Assembly: GCF_016904675.1 (NCBI RefSeq) | Contig: NZ_CP070228.1 | Coordinates: forward strand, 310,001 to 374,000 | DNA from: Arcanobacterium phocisimile | Lineage (GTDB): Bacteria > Actinomycetota > Actinomycetes > Actinomycetales > Actinomycetaceae | Direction: 5' to 3' | DNA: 64,000 nucleotides | Program-made: the position numbers and the translations under genes | Notes under the pieces: model-generated | Databases searched by the model: none | What the model was told of the DNA's origin: nothing | What the model saw: only the letters and a program-made list of their open reading frames with translations | Part shown: piece by piece, positions 17,240 through 25,486 of the stretch | How positions within the stretch are numbered: position 1 is the stretch's first letter | How the letters are laid out: every line of letters begins with the position of its first letter

Positions 17240-17455
17240 ATGGCTCACCTCCCATCATCAACTCCACAGTTCTTTACTGTAGCCGAAGTTGCTGATATGA
17301 CGCGGGTTTCGCGAATGACTGTCTATCGTATGGTGCATGCAGGAGATCTTCCTGCAGTGCGTGTTGGTAACTCCTACCGCGTCCCGAAGTCTGCTGTTGA
17401 TCAGCTCCTGACGGGTGGGGCATCATTAGATTATCGTGAAGCATCCGGATCTTAA
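17240..17455 (+). CDS. BldC-like small MerR-type DNA-binding protein
   Basis: 71 residues consisting almost entirely of an excisionase/MerR-type winged helix (FFTVAEVADMTRVSRMTVYR, then MVHAGDLPAVRVGNSYRVP and KSAVDQLL). Length and sequence match actinobacterial BldC, a developmental regulator in Streptomyces that binds DNA as head-to-tail oligomers. In non-sporulating relatives its targets are unknown. As in many actinobacteria it lies directly upstream of the bS22 gene. The ATG at 17240 has no strong Shine-Dalgarno sequence. A tight palindrome 25 bases upstream may be an autoregulatory site. Confidence 0.87.
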   Translation: MAHLPSSTPQFFTVAEVADMTRVSRMTVYRMVHAGDLPAVRVGNSYRVPKSAVDQLLTGGASLDYREASGS

Positions 17456-17541
17456 TTCGTTTGCAACGCTCTACGTCATGTAGAATCTGTTCTGTTCGTA
17501 AACGCGGCTCGTCCGTAATAGTTTCAATCCGGAGGTAACCT

Positions 17542-17640
17542 GTGGGTTCCGTTATTAAGAAGCGTCGCAAGCGCATGTCGAAGAAGAAGCACCGCAAACT
17601 GCTTCGCAAGACTCGTCATCAGCGTCGCAACAAGAAGTGA
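17542..17640 (+). CDS. Small ribosomal subunit protein bS22
   Basis: 32-residue extremely basic peptide ([19 protein letters not shown], ending TRHQRRNKK) with the AURKAIP1/COX24 motif. It is found in actinobacterial 30S subunits, where it sits near the decoding centre. Translation begins at a GTG at 17542 with a perfect GGAGGT at 17531-17536. A -10-like TAGAAT occurs at 17481-17486, so it may have its own promoter downstream of the bldC-like gene. A UUCG-loop terminator follows immediately. Confidence 0.95.
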   Translation: MGSVIKKRRKRMSKKKHRKLLRKTRHQRRNKK

Positions 17641-17644
17641 CTAT

Positions 17645-17670
17645 AATCGAGGGCCTTCGGGCTCTCGATT
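17645..17670 (+). terminator. Terminator of the bS22 transcript
   Basis: 11-bp stem (17645-17655 with 17660-17670, one G-U pair) closed by a stable cUUCGg tetraloop and followed by ATTTTAT. It starts four bases after the bS22 stop codon. Confidence 0.9.
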
Positions 17671-17731
17671 ATTTTATGCGGATGAATTGCTTCCATGCGT
17701 AGGGAAATAGATGATGATTTCTCGCCCATGG

Positions 17732-17782
17732 TTGAATAAGCTGAAAAATCCGACTAAGATAGTTAAATATTCAATATTAACT
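17732..17782 (+). promoter_or_regulatory. Promoter and probable autoregulatory operator of the MarR gene
   Basis: TTGAAT (17732-17737), a 17-base spacer and TAAGAT (17755-17760) form a good sigma-70 promoter. An imperfect palindrome abuts the -10 element directly at 17761-17782 (AGTTAA ... TTAACT with one bulged base), 18 bases before the ATG. MarR repressors usually bind AT-rich palindromes of this size in their own promoters, so autorepression is likely. Confidence 0.75.
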
Positions 17783-17799
17783 CGGTAGGGAACTTTAAC

Positions 17800-18276
17800 A
17801 TGACACAAACACGAATGCTCAATGAAGAAGAGCAGCAAGCCTGGCGTAATTTTATGCGTGGCCAAGCTGCCGTGCGTGATGCTGTCAATCACGATGACGT
17901 CGAAAACTTCGGGTTGGCGCTCCATGAATTCGAAGTCCTGATGCGATTAGCTGAAGCCGAAAAGCAACAAGCTCGGATGTCAGTTCTGGCAACTGATCTT
18001 GTCCACTCGCGGTCCCGTTTAACTCACACGGTTGCCCGGCTAGAAAAAGCTGGATACGTGGAGCGTTTCCAATGCCCAGCTGACCGACGGGGGATTTTCT
18101 GTCGTTTAACTGATCAGGGGCAGGAAAAAATTGAAGCGTCTACTGCGGATCACACCGAAGCTCTGCGCGAGCATTTTCTCAGCAAACTTACTCGCGAAGA
18201 ACTTCTTACGTTAGGCGAAATCTTTGGCAAACTTATCGACGCTGAAGAGACCGAAAAACGAGTCTGTAGCCAGTAG
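17800..18276 (+). CDS. MarR-family transcriptional regulator
   Basis: 158 residues with the MarR winged helix: recognition region MSVLATDLVHSRSRLTHTVA (about 66-85) followed by RLEKAGYVERFQCPADRRGI, including the conserved DRR wing. The N- and C-terminal helices form the dimer interface. The protein probably represses its own promoter at the palindrome 17761-17782. The next gene, a histidine phosphatase, starts 37 bases after the stop on the same strand and may be co-regulated. The signal molecule cannot be deduced. Confidence 0.9.
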   Translation: MTQTRMLNEEEQQAWRNFMRGQAAVRDAVNHDDVENFGLALHEFEVLMRLAEAEKQQARMSVLATDLVHSRSRLTHTVARLEKAGYVERFQCPADRRGIFCRLTDQGQEKIEASTADHTEALREHFLSKLTREELLTLGEIFGKLIDAEETEKRVCSQ

Positions 18277-18312
18277 CCATCTTTGCCAGGAATCATCAGG
18301 TAAGCTAAAGGT

Positions 18313-18975
18313 ATGGATATCACAACAGTTCATTTAGTACGACATGGTGAAGTAGATAATCCGGAAGGTGTTCTTTATGGACGCCGCCCTGGTTACCACC
18401 TCACTGAGCTAGGGCATACTATGGCGAAAAAAGTGGCTCAAGCTTTTGCCGGTCACGATATTCGAACTGTGATTACCTCTCCCTTAGAGCGCGCAATTGA
18501 AACTGGAACGCCAACTGCTGAAGCGTTCGGGCTCGCTATCACAACCGATGAGCGTGTTATCGAAGCAGATAACAAGTTCGAAGGTATTGATGTGAACTCT
18601 AACCGGTGGCAACTCGCCCATCCACGTTTCTGGTCGTGGTATTCCAATCCGCTTGAACCGTCATGGGGTGAACCTTACACCGACATCGTCAAGCGCATGT
18701 CGGCCGCTATTTCAGATGCAATCACTGTAGCTAGTGGTGGCGAGGCAGTTATTGTTTCCCACCAGCTCCCGATCTGGACGATGCGGCGTTTTATTGAACG
18801 GCTTCCGCTGGCTCACGATCCACGCCGACGCGAATGTTCCTTAGCCTCAGTTACATCCTTGACTTTCGTAGGTCGACAACTGATCTCCCTTGATTATTGG
18901 GAGCCGGCCGCCGATATTTTGGCGCAAGCTGCTGATATGGTCCCGGGTACGTCCCAGGCACAAACAAAAAAGTAG
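18313..18975 (+). CDS. Histidine phosphatase family protein (phosphoglycerate-mutase-like)
   Basis: 220 residues with the catalytic N-terminal motif LVRHGEVDN (His about 11), the second-site TSPLERAIET and a late conserved His in VIVSHQLPIWTMRR. The fold is that of the branch-2-like/CobC-type phosphatases; the sequence is close to actinobacterial proteins annotated as phosphoglycerate mutase or MSMEG_4193-like phosphatase, but the substrate is uncertain. It lies between the MarR gene and a strong bidirectional terminator. Confidence 0.9.
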   Translation: MDITTVHLVRHGEVDNPEGVLYGRRPGYHLTELGHTMAKKVAQAFAGHDIRTVITSPLERAIETGTPTAEAFGLAITTDERVIEADNKFEGIDVNSNRWQLAHPRFWSWYSNPLEPSWGEPYTDIVKRMSAAISDAITVASGGEAVIVSHQLPIWTMRRFIERLPLAHDPRRRECSLASVTSLTFVGRQLISLDYWEPAADILAQAADMVPGTSQAQTKK

Positions 18976-18985
18976 CAAAACATTA

Positions 18986-19029
18986 ATATCCTCCGAGTTG
19001 CGGTGATACCACCACAACTCGGAGGATAT
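18986..19029. terminator. Bidirectional terminator
   Basis: 20-bp arms (18986-19005 and 19010-19029, one mismatch) with an ATAC loop, between the stop codons of two converging genes. T-rich tracts follow on both strands (TTTGTC... on plus, ATTAATGTTTTGC... on minus). Confidence 0.88.
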
Positions 19030-19040
19030 TTGTCTGTCCT

Positions 19041-19514
19041 TTAGCGGCGGCCGTATAACCCGCCGTCTTCCTCGGGCTCTTCTGGAGACTTAGGTTCGTC
19101 ATCTGGCTCATCAATTTCGCCATTTTCTGCACGCTTTTGTTGTTCGTAGGCACGGCGGCGATTTTGCGCTTCTAGCCGGGCAAGAAACTCTGGATCATCG
19201 TCAGGAGCCACTGGGCCAGCAGGCTGTTCTTTACGGCGGCCGAAAGGCTTATTTAACGAGTCTGAGGATAGCGTAGTACCGGAGCGGAACAGATGCTGAT
19301 TCTTGAAGAATAACCACAAGAGGGGTCCCAAGATCGGAACAATAAGCGTCAAAACCAGCCACGCAACCTTAGGAAGGCGCGCCGGCAGATCCGAACGATC
19401 AGTATGTACTACAGCAATAAACGAATAGATGTGTAGTGCTAAAACAGTTAAAACAAGAAATACTCGAGCCACGCAGTTAAGTTTATTGAACTTTCGTGCC
19501 GAAAGATAGTTCAC
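19041..19514 (-). CDS. PLDc_N-type small membrane protein in the menA operon
   Basis: 157 residues. Two membrane helices (VARVFLVLTVLALHIYSFIA and AWLVLTLIVPILGPLLWLFF, about residues 15-34 and 50-69) match the cardiolipin-synthase N-terminal (PLDc_N) module, without the phospholipase domain. The remainder is a charged, Glu/Arg/Pro-rich cytoplasmic tail (EEPEEDGGLYGRR at the end). It begins five bases after the menA stop codon, as in other actinobacteria, which suggests a role connected to the prenyltransferase or the membrane. No experimental function is known to me. Confidence 0.85.
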   Translation of the reverse strand: MNYLSARKFNKLNCVARVFLVLTVLALHIYSFIAVVHTDRSDLPARLPKVAWLVLTLIVPILGPLLWLFFKNQHLFRSGTTLSSDSLNKPFGRRKEQPAGPVAPDDDPEFLARLEAQNRRRAYEQQKRAENGEIDEPDDEPKSPEEPEEDGGLYGRR

Positions 19515-19519
19515 GTGTT

Positions 19520-20398
19520 TTAGTTCAGCGTAAAGCCGAGCAAGAACACCAATGCGTAAGCAAGTTCGAAGATTCCGGTACGCTTGAGAGCCGGAATAAG
19601 GTACTTTCCACGAGCTCTACCGCGTACCTCAAGAATCGTTGGCGCGATAGGAATAATGAGCGCCAAACTAGCCACACCCAACCATCCGCTCAGCCAGGCA
19701 AGCACAACAGCTTGGATAAAGACTGCTGAAACCAGCATTCCAGCAAAGACATCGCGTGCTCGAGTATCGCCCATGCGAACAGCCAAAGTACGTTTACCAG
19801 TTTCACTATCGGTTGGAATATCTCGGATATTGTTCACCATCAGCAAGGCACAGGCAATCAGGCCAACCCCGGTGCCGGCTGCCCACGCGTACCACGGTGC
19901 CAGTCCAGTCTGAACATAAGCGGTACCAACGGTAGCCATCCAGCCAAAGAAAGCCATGACGAATACTTCGCCTAGTCCGAGGTAACCGTAGGGATGTTTC
20001 CCCCCGGTGTAGAACCAGGCAGCCGCGGCAGCCGCTGCACCAAGACCGATGAGCCACCACTGGCCGGAGAGTGCAACGAGTGCGAGACCGGCGATACATG
20101 CGGCGGTGAAGAAGCTCAGCGCGATAGCAAGCACGACTTTTGGCCGAACTTTTCCGCCGCCGGTTATTCGCGGTGGACCTTGGCGGTGGTCATCAGTTCC
20201 ACGGATGCCGTCGGAATAATCGTTTGAGAAGTTCACACCTACTTGGAATGCGAGGGCGACGAACGCTGCGAGGAGCGTTCGAATCCAGGAGAATCCGCCG
20301 TCGTAGTGAGCTAGTCCGGCGCCGATGATTACCGGAGCTACCGCCGCTGGGAGGGTGCGCACGCGGGCGCCTTCGAGCCAATCGTTAACTGTTGCCAT
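19520..20398 (-). CDS. menA: 1,4-dihydroxy-2-naphthoate polyprenyltransferase
   Basis: UbiA-family membrane enzyme attaching the polyprenyl chain to 1,4-dihydroxy-2-naphthoate, giving demethylmenaquinone. The first Asp-rich motif NDYSDGIRGTDD (about 59-70) binds the prenyl diphosphate via Mg2+. The second is NNIRDIPTDSETGKRT. About eight helices are predicted. The start at 20398 (MATVNDWLEGARVRTLP) matches MenA proteins; a TTG at 20443 would add 15 residues. It overlaps the menE 3' end by 14 bases and is third in menB-menE-menA. Confidence 0.95.
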   Translation of the reverse strand: MATVNDWLEGARVRTLPAAVAPVIIGAGLAHYDGGFSWIRTLLAAFVALAFQVGVNFSNDYSDGIRGTDDHRQGPPRITGGGKVRPKVVLAIALSFFTAACIAGLALVALSGQWWLIGLGAAAAAAAWFYTGGKHPYGYLGLGEVFVMAFFGWMATVGTAYVQTGLAPWYAWAAGTGVGLIACALLMVNNIRDIPTDSETGKRTLAVRMGDTRARDVFAGMLVSAVFIQAVVLAWLSGWLGVASLALIIPIAPTILEVRGRARGKYLIPALKRTGIFELAYALVFLLGFTLN

Positions 20399-21650
20399 AT
20401 AAAAAGTATATGCTGGCTTGCCGGGCAATGGTTCGGCGATCAATCTTCCCAGAGGCGGTTTGTGGCCATGCCGAATATTTCAACGTACTTAGCGGCAGGA
20501 TTTGACGCGGTTGCCAGCCTGTGCCAAGAACGCGCTTGACGTGCATGCGTAACATTTCTTGTCTCTCGGGCGGGAGTTCGTGCTGGGGAATATCGACGAT
20601 GGCGATAGCAGATTGTCCCCATTCGTCGTCGGCAATTGCGATGACAACGACGGTGGTGCCCAACTCGCGTTCCAATGTTTCTTCGACTATGCGAGGAATG
20701 ATTGTTAACCCACCGGTGGTGATGGCGTCGTCCGTGCGGCCCAGGATGCGTAGGTCGCCTTGTGGGCCAAACTCGCCAAGATCGCGGGTGCGGTGGGTAC
20801 GGATAGTTCCTGCAGGGCCGGAAGGGAAGATGCCTGCCACATCGGCGTCGGTGTGGGAAGCGGTGTCGGCGTCAGATGCAACGTTCGAACTGGGCGTTGG
20901 CAGATAACCGAGCGCTACCATCGAACCAGTGAGTGAAACTTGACCGCGCTCCGAAAGCGAAACAACCGCGTCACCAATCGGCCACCCGTCATACACGCAT
21001 CCGCCACAGGTCTCCGTCATGCCATACGAGGTGTGAACTGTTAAGCCGGCTTCGCGAGCCCGCTCCAACAACGCTCCCGATGTTGCGGCACCGCCAACGA
21101 GAAAGATCAGCTTCCGGGCAGCGTCGTGTAACTGAGGAGAGCCAACAATCCGAGAAAGCTGGGTAGGAACAACCGAACAATATGTGGGCTGGCCAGGCTC
21201 GCCAAGCTTAAGTACCTCAGGATCTGCCAGCAACTCAGCCAAACTTATCCGCAACGGCTCAGTGCCAGCTAGAACCGAGCGCACAAGCGTCTGAAAACCC
21301 GCAATATGAAACACCGGAAGATCGGCGAGCCAACGCCCCGGCCCAGCCAATGCCGCATGCGTGGCAGCCGCCGAAGCGCATAATGACTCCCACGAGAGCG
21401 CAACAATTTTACCGGTCCCCGACGTCGACCCCGAGGTACGCATCAACACCCCGGTGCCATGTGGGTAGCCAACCTGGCGTACCTCATGTAGCGTATCCGC
21501 CGGCGACACATTGGGTCCAACAACGAAAATTGGTGCTCGATTCATCCCGGCAAGCCCATCGCGGATCGCCCCCAGAATCATCGGTACCTCAGTGCCATCA
21601 CACACAACCACTTGTGGATCGGGCAACGGAACAAACGAGTTAGCAACCAT
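20385..21650 (-). CDS. menE: o-Succinylbenzoate-CoA ligase
   Basis: Adenylate-forming enzyme activating o-succinylbenzoate to its CoA thioester. The P-loop-like motif MRTSGSTSGTGKIV (70-83), the YGMTETCGGCVYDG motif, the DLGEFGPQGDLRILGRTDD hinge region and the C-terminal lysine segment (TASGKIDRRT) are all present. At 421 residues it is shorter than acyl-CoA synthetases in general but typical for actinobacterial MenE. A Ser/Asp/Thr-rich insertion occurs near residue 255. It starts 16 bases after menB ends. Confidence 0.93.
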   Translation of the reverse strand: MVANSFVPLPDPQVVVCDGTEVPMILGAIRDGLAGMNRAPIFVVGPNVSPADTLHEVRQVGYPHGTGVLMRTSGSTSGTGKIVALSWESLCASAAATHAALAGPGRWLADLPVFHIAGFQTLVRSVLAGTEPLRISLAELLADPEVLKLGEPGQPTYCSVVPTQLSRIVGSPQLHDAARKLIFLVGGAATSGALLERAREAGLTVHTSYGMTETCGGCVYDGWPIGDAVVSLSERGQVSLTGSMVALGYLPTPSSNVASDADTASHTDADVAGIFPSGPAGTIRTHRTRDLGEFGPQGDLRILGRTDDAITTGGLTIIPRIVEETLERELGTTVVVIAIADDEWGQSAIAIVDIPQHELPPERQEMLRMHVKRVLGTGWQPRQILPLSTLKYSAWPQTASGKIDRRTIARQASIYFLYGNS

Positions 21651-21666
21651 AACTATGCCAAGCAGA

Positions 21667-22656
21667 TTACGCGTAGAACGGGAAATTATCCCACCGTGGC
21701 GCGCGCTTTTCTAAAAATGCATCGCGACCTTCTTGCGCCTCTGCCGTCATATATGCCAAGCGAGTAGTCTCGCCGGCAAAAACCTGCTGACCAGCCAAGC
21801 CATCATCAGCCAAATTAAATGCAAACTTCAACATGCGAATCGCCTGCGGAGACTTCGTGCCAATAATCTGCGCATACTCCAACGCCTTATTTTCTAACTC
21901 GGAATGCGCAACCGCCTCATTAACCACACCCCACTGTTGTGCATCAGTAGCCGAATACTCACGGGCAAGGAAGAAAATCTCCCGAGCCCGTTTATCGCCA
22001 ACCTGGCGAGCCAACAACGCCGAACCATAACCAGCGTCAAACGAGCCAACATTGGCATCGACCTGCATAAACCGCGCATGCTCTAGCGAAGCAATCGACA
22101 GATCGCACAAAACATTGAGCGAATGACCGCCACCAGTAGCCCAACCCGAAATCGCGCCAATAATGACCATGCCCGAGTTGCGCATCAAACGCTGAACTTC
22201 CAAAATGTGCAACCGGCCCGCACGGTGTGGATCCACCGAATCACGAGTAGCTTTATTCAACTGCGGATCGTCATCGCCACCGTCATACCGATAGCCATCG
22301 CGACCTCGAATACGCTGATCGCCTCCAGAACAAAACGCCCACCCGCCGTCTTTGGCAGACGGTCCGTTACCAGTCAAAATAACGCAACCAATCTCGCCAG
22401 TTAGCCGAGCGTGATCTAAGGCACGATAGAGCTGATCAACAGTCTCCGGCCGGAACGCATTGCGTACCTCTGGACGATTAAACGCAATTCGCACTACCGG
22501 CAAATCGCGCTCCGAGATCACCTCACCAGACGGCGAAAACTCACGTTCAACCCCGCGATGGTAGGTGATATCGGCATCTGGGAAACCCTCAACGCTACGC
22601 CACCGGCGCGGATCGAAAATCTCAGAAACAACAGCTGGCAAAGGAGAAATAGTCAT
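21667..22656 (-). CDS. menB: 1,4-dihydroxy-2-naphthoyl-CoA synthase
   Basis: Crotonase-fold enzyme performing the ring closure of o-succinylbenzoyl-CoA. Visible features are the oxyanion-hole segment FCSGGDQRIRGRDGY, the active-site region GWATGGGHSLNVLCDLSIAS, the DVGSFDAG-type loop (DANVGSFDAGYGSALLARQVG) and the C-terminal EKRAPRWDNFPFYA. I placed the start at ATG 22656 (MTISPLP), giving 329 residues; the longer open frame to 22758 adds 34 non-conserved residues and would overlap the divergent menC promoter. There is no Shine-Dalgarno sequence nearby, and a weak -10 (CACAAT) seven bases upstream suggests a leaderless message. Confidence 0.94.
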   Translation of the reverse strand: MTISPLPAVVSEIFDPRRWRSVEGFPDADITYHRGVEREFSPSGEVISERDLPVVRIAFNRPEVRNAFRPETVDQLYRALDHARLTGEIGCVILTGNGPSAKDGGWAFCSGGDQRIRGRDGYRYDGGDDDPQLNKATRDSVDPHRAGRLHILEVQRLMRNSGMVIIGAISGWATGGGHSLNVLCDLSIASLEHARFMQVDANVGSFDAGYGSALLARQVGDKRAREIFFLAREYSATDAQQWGVVNEAVAHSELENKALEYAQIIGTKSPQAIRMLKFAFNLADDGLAGQQVFAGETTRLAYMTAEAQEGRDAFLEKRAPRWDNFPFYA

Positions 22657-22766
22657 AGCACTATTGTGCCACGAGCCTCCCACACCATTCACTCGCACAC
22701 CACGAGGCCAGCCCACACCCGCTGTAAGCTCACCAACACAGCCACCACCTACAGCCACGTCACGAC

Positions 22767-22772
22767 TAAACT
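22767..22772 (+). promoter_or_regulatory. -10 element of a probable leaderless menC promoter
   Basis: TAAACT ends seven bases before the menC ATG, which puts the transcription start at or next to the A of the start codon. No ribosome-binding site exists, and the region has no good -35. The diverging menB start has a comparable but weaker arrangement at 22663-22668. Confidence 0.55.
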
Positions 22773-22779
22773 AGGCATT

Positions 22780-23760
22780 ATGCATCTTGACATCTACGTC
22801 TACACTTCACCGTTACACACCAAATTTCGCGGGCTGACCCAACGCGATGGTCTGCTCATCCACGGCCCAGCCGGCTGGGGAGAAACCAGCCCATTTTGGG
22901 ACTACGATCCGCAGTATTCGGCTGCCTGGCTTAATGCCGGCATCGAAAGTGCAACTCAACCTTATCCCCAGCCACAACGCACCGATATCCCGGTCAACGT
23001 CACAGTCCCAGCAACCACGCCGCAGCGCGCTCGCGACATCGTGTTAGCCGGCACCTGCACCACTGCGAAAGTTAAAGTCGGCGAACCAGGGCAAAATCTT
23101 GCAGACGATCTCTCGCGCGTCGCCGCAGTACGCGAAGCCTTGGGTACGAACGGAAAAATCCGGGTAGACGTCAACGGCGCCTGGGATGTGACCCAGGCCC
23201 GCGATGCCCTCCTAGCCCTTAACGAAGCAGCTGGCGGTTTGGAGTATGCTGAACAGCCGGTGGCCGACGTCGAGGACCTCGCCCGCCTGCGCAAAATCTC
23301 CCCCGTGCCCATAGCTGCTGATGAATCGATACGACGAGCCAGCGACCCGATGCGCGTCAAACAACTCAACGCCGCCGACCTCATCGTCGTAAAAAATCAG
23401 CCGCTTGGTGGCGTGCGTGCAGCGCTCGAGATCGCCAAACAGATCGAACTGCCAGTTGTTGTTTCCTCGGCGTTAGAAAGCTCAATCGGTATCCGTGCCG
23501 GATTGGCGTTCGCGGCAGCCCTGCCACAGTTGCCGTATGCATGCGGACTGGCAACTGTGCAATTATTGACCGCCGATACGGTCACCGACTCACTGGTGCC
23601 CAAAAACGGTACGATTGCAGTTCGCGACGTCGAACCAGACCATATTCCGGCGCCAGATCCGCAACTTGTACAGGCCTGGGACATGCGCCTAGAAAGCATG
23701 TGGCAATATTGCACTATCGACGCGAACTACACGTTACACACCGACGAATACGTTCAGTAG
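22780..23760 (+). CDS. menC: o-Succinylbenzoate synthase
   Basis: Enolase-superfamily enzyme dehydrating SHCHC to o-succinylbenzoate. Catalytic Lys residues are at 97/99 (AKVKVGEPG), the metal ligands at Asp130 (RVDVNGAWD), Glu158 (YAEQPV) and Asp181 (AADES), and the second catalytic Lys at 205 (VVKNQPLGG). At 326 residues it is close to actinobacterial MenC length. The start at 22780 follows the conserved N-terminus; the upstream open frame to 22558 runs into menB. It is divergent from menB and 10 bases upstream of menD. Confidence 0.94.
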   Translation: MHLDIYVYTSPLHTKFRGLTQRDGLLIHGPAGWGETSPFWDYDPQYSAAWLNAGIESATQPYPQPQRTDIPVNVTVPATTPQRARDIVLAGTCTTAKVKVGEPGQNLADDLSRVAAVREALGTNGKIRVDVNGAWDVTQARDALLALNEAAGGLEYAEQPVADVEDLARLRKISPVPIAADESIRRASDPMRVKQLNAADLIVVKNQPLGGVRAALEIAKQIELPVVVSSALESSIGIRAGLAFAAALPQLPYACGLATVQLLTADTVTDSLVPKNGTIAVRDVEPDHIPAPDPQLVQAWDMRLESMWQYCTIDANYTLHTDEYVQ

Positions 23761-23770
23761 GGGAGTAGAA

Positions 23771-25405
23771 GTGGCAGATTCAACCACCACCGCACGTGCA
23801 ATTCTTACGCATCTGATTGCTCACGGAGTGCGCACATTCGTGTTATGCCCCGGTTCGCGCTCTGCTCCATTCGCCTACGCGCTCTACGACGCCGAACAGG
23901 CAGGTTTGGTTCGGTTGCATGTGGAAACTGACGAACGTGTTGCAGGATTTGTGGCGCTCGGCGCTGGTTCGGTGGGGGAGCTGACGGCGGTTGTGACCAC
24001 CTCTGGTTCGGCTGTGGCAAACCTGCATCCGGCCGTCGAAGAAGCGTTTTATGCTGGGGTTCCACTCATCGTGCTCAGCTCGGATCGGCCACATCATATG
24101 CGTGGGGTGCGTGCGAGCCAAACCACTGACCATCAGGCAGTGTTAGCCGGGTCGGTTCGAGATTTTCGAGAGTTCCCCGCTGGTGGTTCGCTGACGAATG
24201 TGGGTGGCCTCATTCGGCGAATTGTGGGCGGGGCGCGCGGAGAGCATCTGGGCACTGTACCCGGACCAGTCCATCTCAACGTGGGATTCATTGAACCACT
24301 CATGCCCGAAATTCGATGGGAAAGTGTGGTCGTCGATGTGGAGCAAGCGCAACACCGGGACATCGGTGGCGAAGGTGATAGAACTGTGCGCTGCGTGGTT
24401 GTTGCCGGGAGTACGGTAGTCCACCAAAACCTTAACTTTTCACACTTTGTCGGGGTGCCGATTCTGGCTGAGCCGTCTGCGTCGCTTCGTAATCATCCCA
24501 ATGCCGTCGTGGCGCATCCGATTGTGCTTTCGAGTCAGTTGCGAGCCCAGATTAACCGGGTTGTCGTCGTCGGGCATCCCACACTCACCCGCGAAATCTC
24601 AGCACTGCTTGCCGATCCGAACGTCGAGGTTTATATTCTCGACGACGTGCCGACGTATGCCGATGTCGCCGGTCGCGGTCAGGTGATCGACGTCGAAGAT
24701 CTTGACGCAGTATTAGTTCATGACCAGGAATGGTTGGTTGCTTGGCAGGCGGCTTCACAGGCGGCCGAAAACCATATTTCCAGCCACGCAACCGACTTCA
24801 GTTTTGCCACGATCGGTCGCGAAATTAGCAAACACAGCATGCATCTTCCGCTGGTAGTGGGAGCATCGTCGATTATTCGCGAAATAAATCTTTATGCACC
24901 ACTTCCAGCCCCGCCGGTGCATGCCAACCGTGGGCTTGCCGGGATTGACGGGACGATGTCCAGCGCGCTCGGCATCGCGTTGGCGACCGGCAAAGCTGTT
25001 CGGGTGGCGTTAGGAGATGTGACGTTTGTTCACGACCTTGGTGCTTTAGTGCATACGGCACACCAGCAGTCCTTGGATCTCGACGTCGTCATGATTGACG
25101 ACGCCGGGGGCTCACTTTTTGCCACACTGGAGTACGGAACTGGGCAGGAAGCTTCCTATGATCGAGTGTTCCGCACGCAGAAGGAACTCGATGTTGCGGC
25201 TTACGCACAAGCGGTTGGTGCAACCTATGAGCCAGTTGACGACGTTGAGCAGTTGCGTCAAGTGCTCAGTGGAGTGCCAGTAGGGGTGCGAATTATCCAC
25301 GTGCGGCTCGGGCACACGTCGATGCGCGCGGATCGGGCGCTGCGGACCCAACGGCGTGCGCACGTTCTTGACGCTGTTCACCGCAGGCTAAATGACTTTC
25401 AGTAA
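23771..25405 (+). CDS. menD: SEPHCHC synthase
   Basis: Thiamine-diphosphate enzyme adding 2-oxoglutarate-derived succinic semialdehyde to isochorismate, the first committed step of menaquinone synthesis. The 544 residues include the N-terminal PYR domain with FVLCPGSRSAPFAYAL and the ThDP-contact Glu in LHVETDERVAGF, and a C-terminal PP domain with NRGLAGIDGTMSSALGIALA and the Mg/ThDP motif GDVTFVHDLGAL ... IDDAGGSLF. The start GTG at 23771 has GGGGAGTAG upstream. It is translated ten bases after menC and followed by a weak hairpin. Confidence 0.96.
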   Translation: MADSTTTARAILTHLIAHGVRTFVLCPGSRSAPFAYALYDAEQAGLVRLHVETDERVAGFVALGAGSVGELTAVVTTSGSAVANLHPAVEEAFYAGVPLIVLSSDRPHHMRGVRASQTTDHQAVLAGSVRDFREFPAGGSLTNVGGLIRRIVGGARGEHLGTVPGPVHLNVGFIEPLMPEIRWESVVVDVEQAQHRDIGGEGDRTVRCVVVAGSTVVHQNLNFSHFVGVPILAEPSASLRNHPNAVVAHPIVLSSQLRAQINRVVVVGHPTLTREISALLADPNVEVYILDDVPTYADVAGRGQVIDVEDLDAVLVHDQEWLVAWQAASQAAENHISSHATDFSFATIGREISKHSMHLPLVVGASSIIREINLYAPLPAPPVHANRGLAGIDGTMSSALGIALATGKAVRVALGDVTFVHDLGALVHTAHQQSLDLDVVMIDDAGGSLFATLEYGTGQEASYDRVFRTQKELDVAAYAQAVGATYEPVDDVEQLRQVLSGVPVGVRIIHVRLGHTSMRADRALRTQRRAHVLDAVHRRLNDFQ

Positions 25406-25427
25406 ACTCCCATACTTCTTTGGGAGT
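25406..25427 (+). terminator. Weak hairpin after menD
   Basis: ACTCCCA (25406-25412) pairs with TGGGAGT (25421-25427) around an 8-base loop directly after the menD stop. There is no clear T run, so it may be an attenuator or a partial terminator before the protease gene. Confidence 0.4.
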
Positions 25428-25486
25428 ATTGGGAGATCATGGTGGGAATCTTTTAGCAGATGAAGATTCCTGGTAATTAGGAGAAA

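Noticed and set aside
22657-22758. 34-residue N-terminal extension of menB
   Set aside because: It is Gly/Val-rich, not conserved and occupies the divergent promoter region shared with menC.
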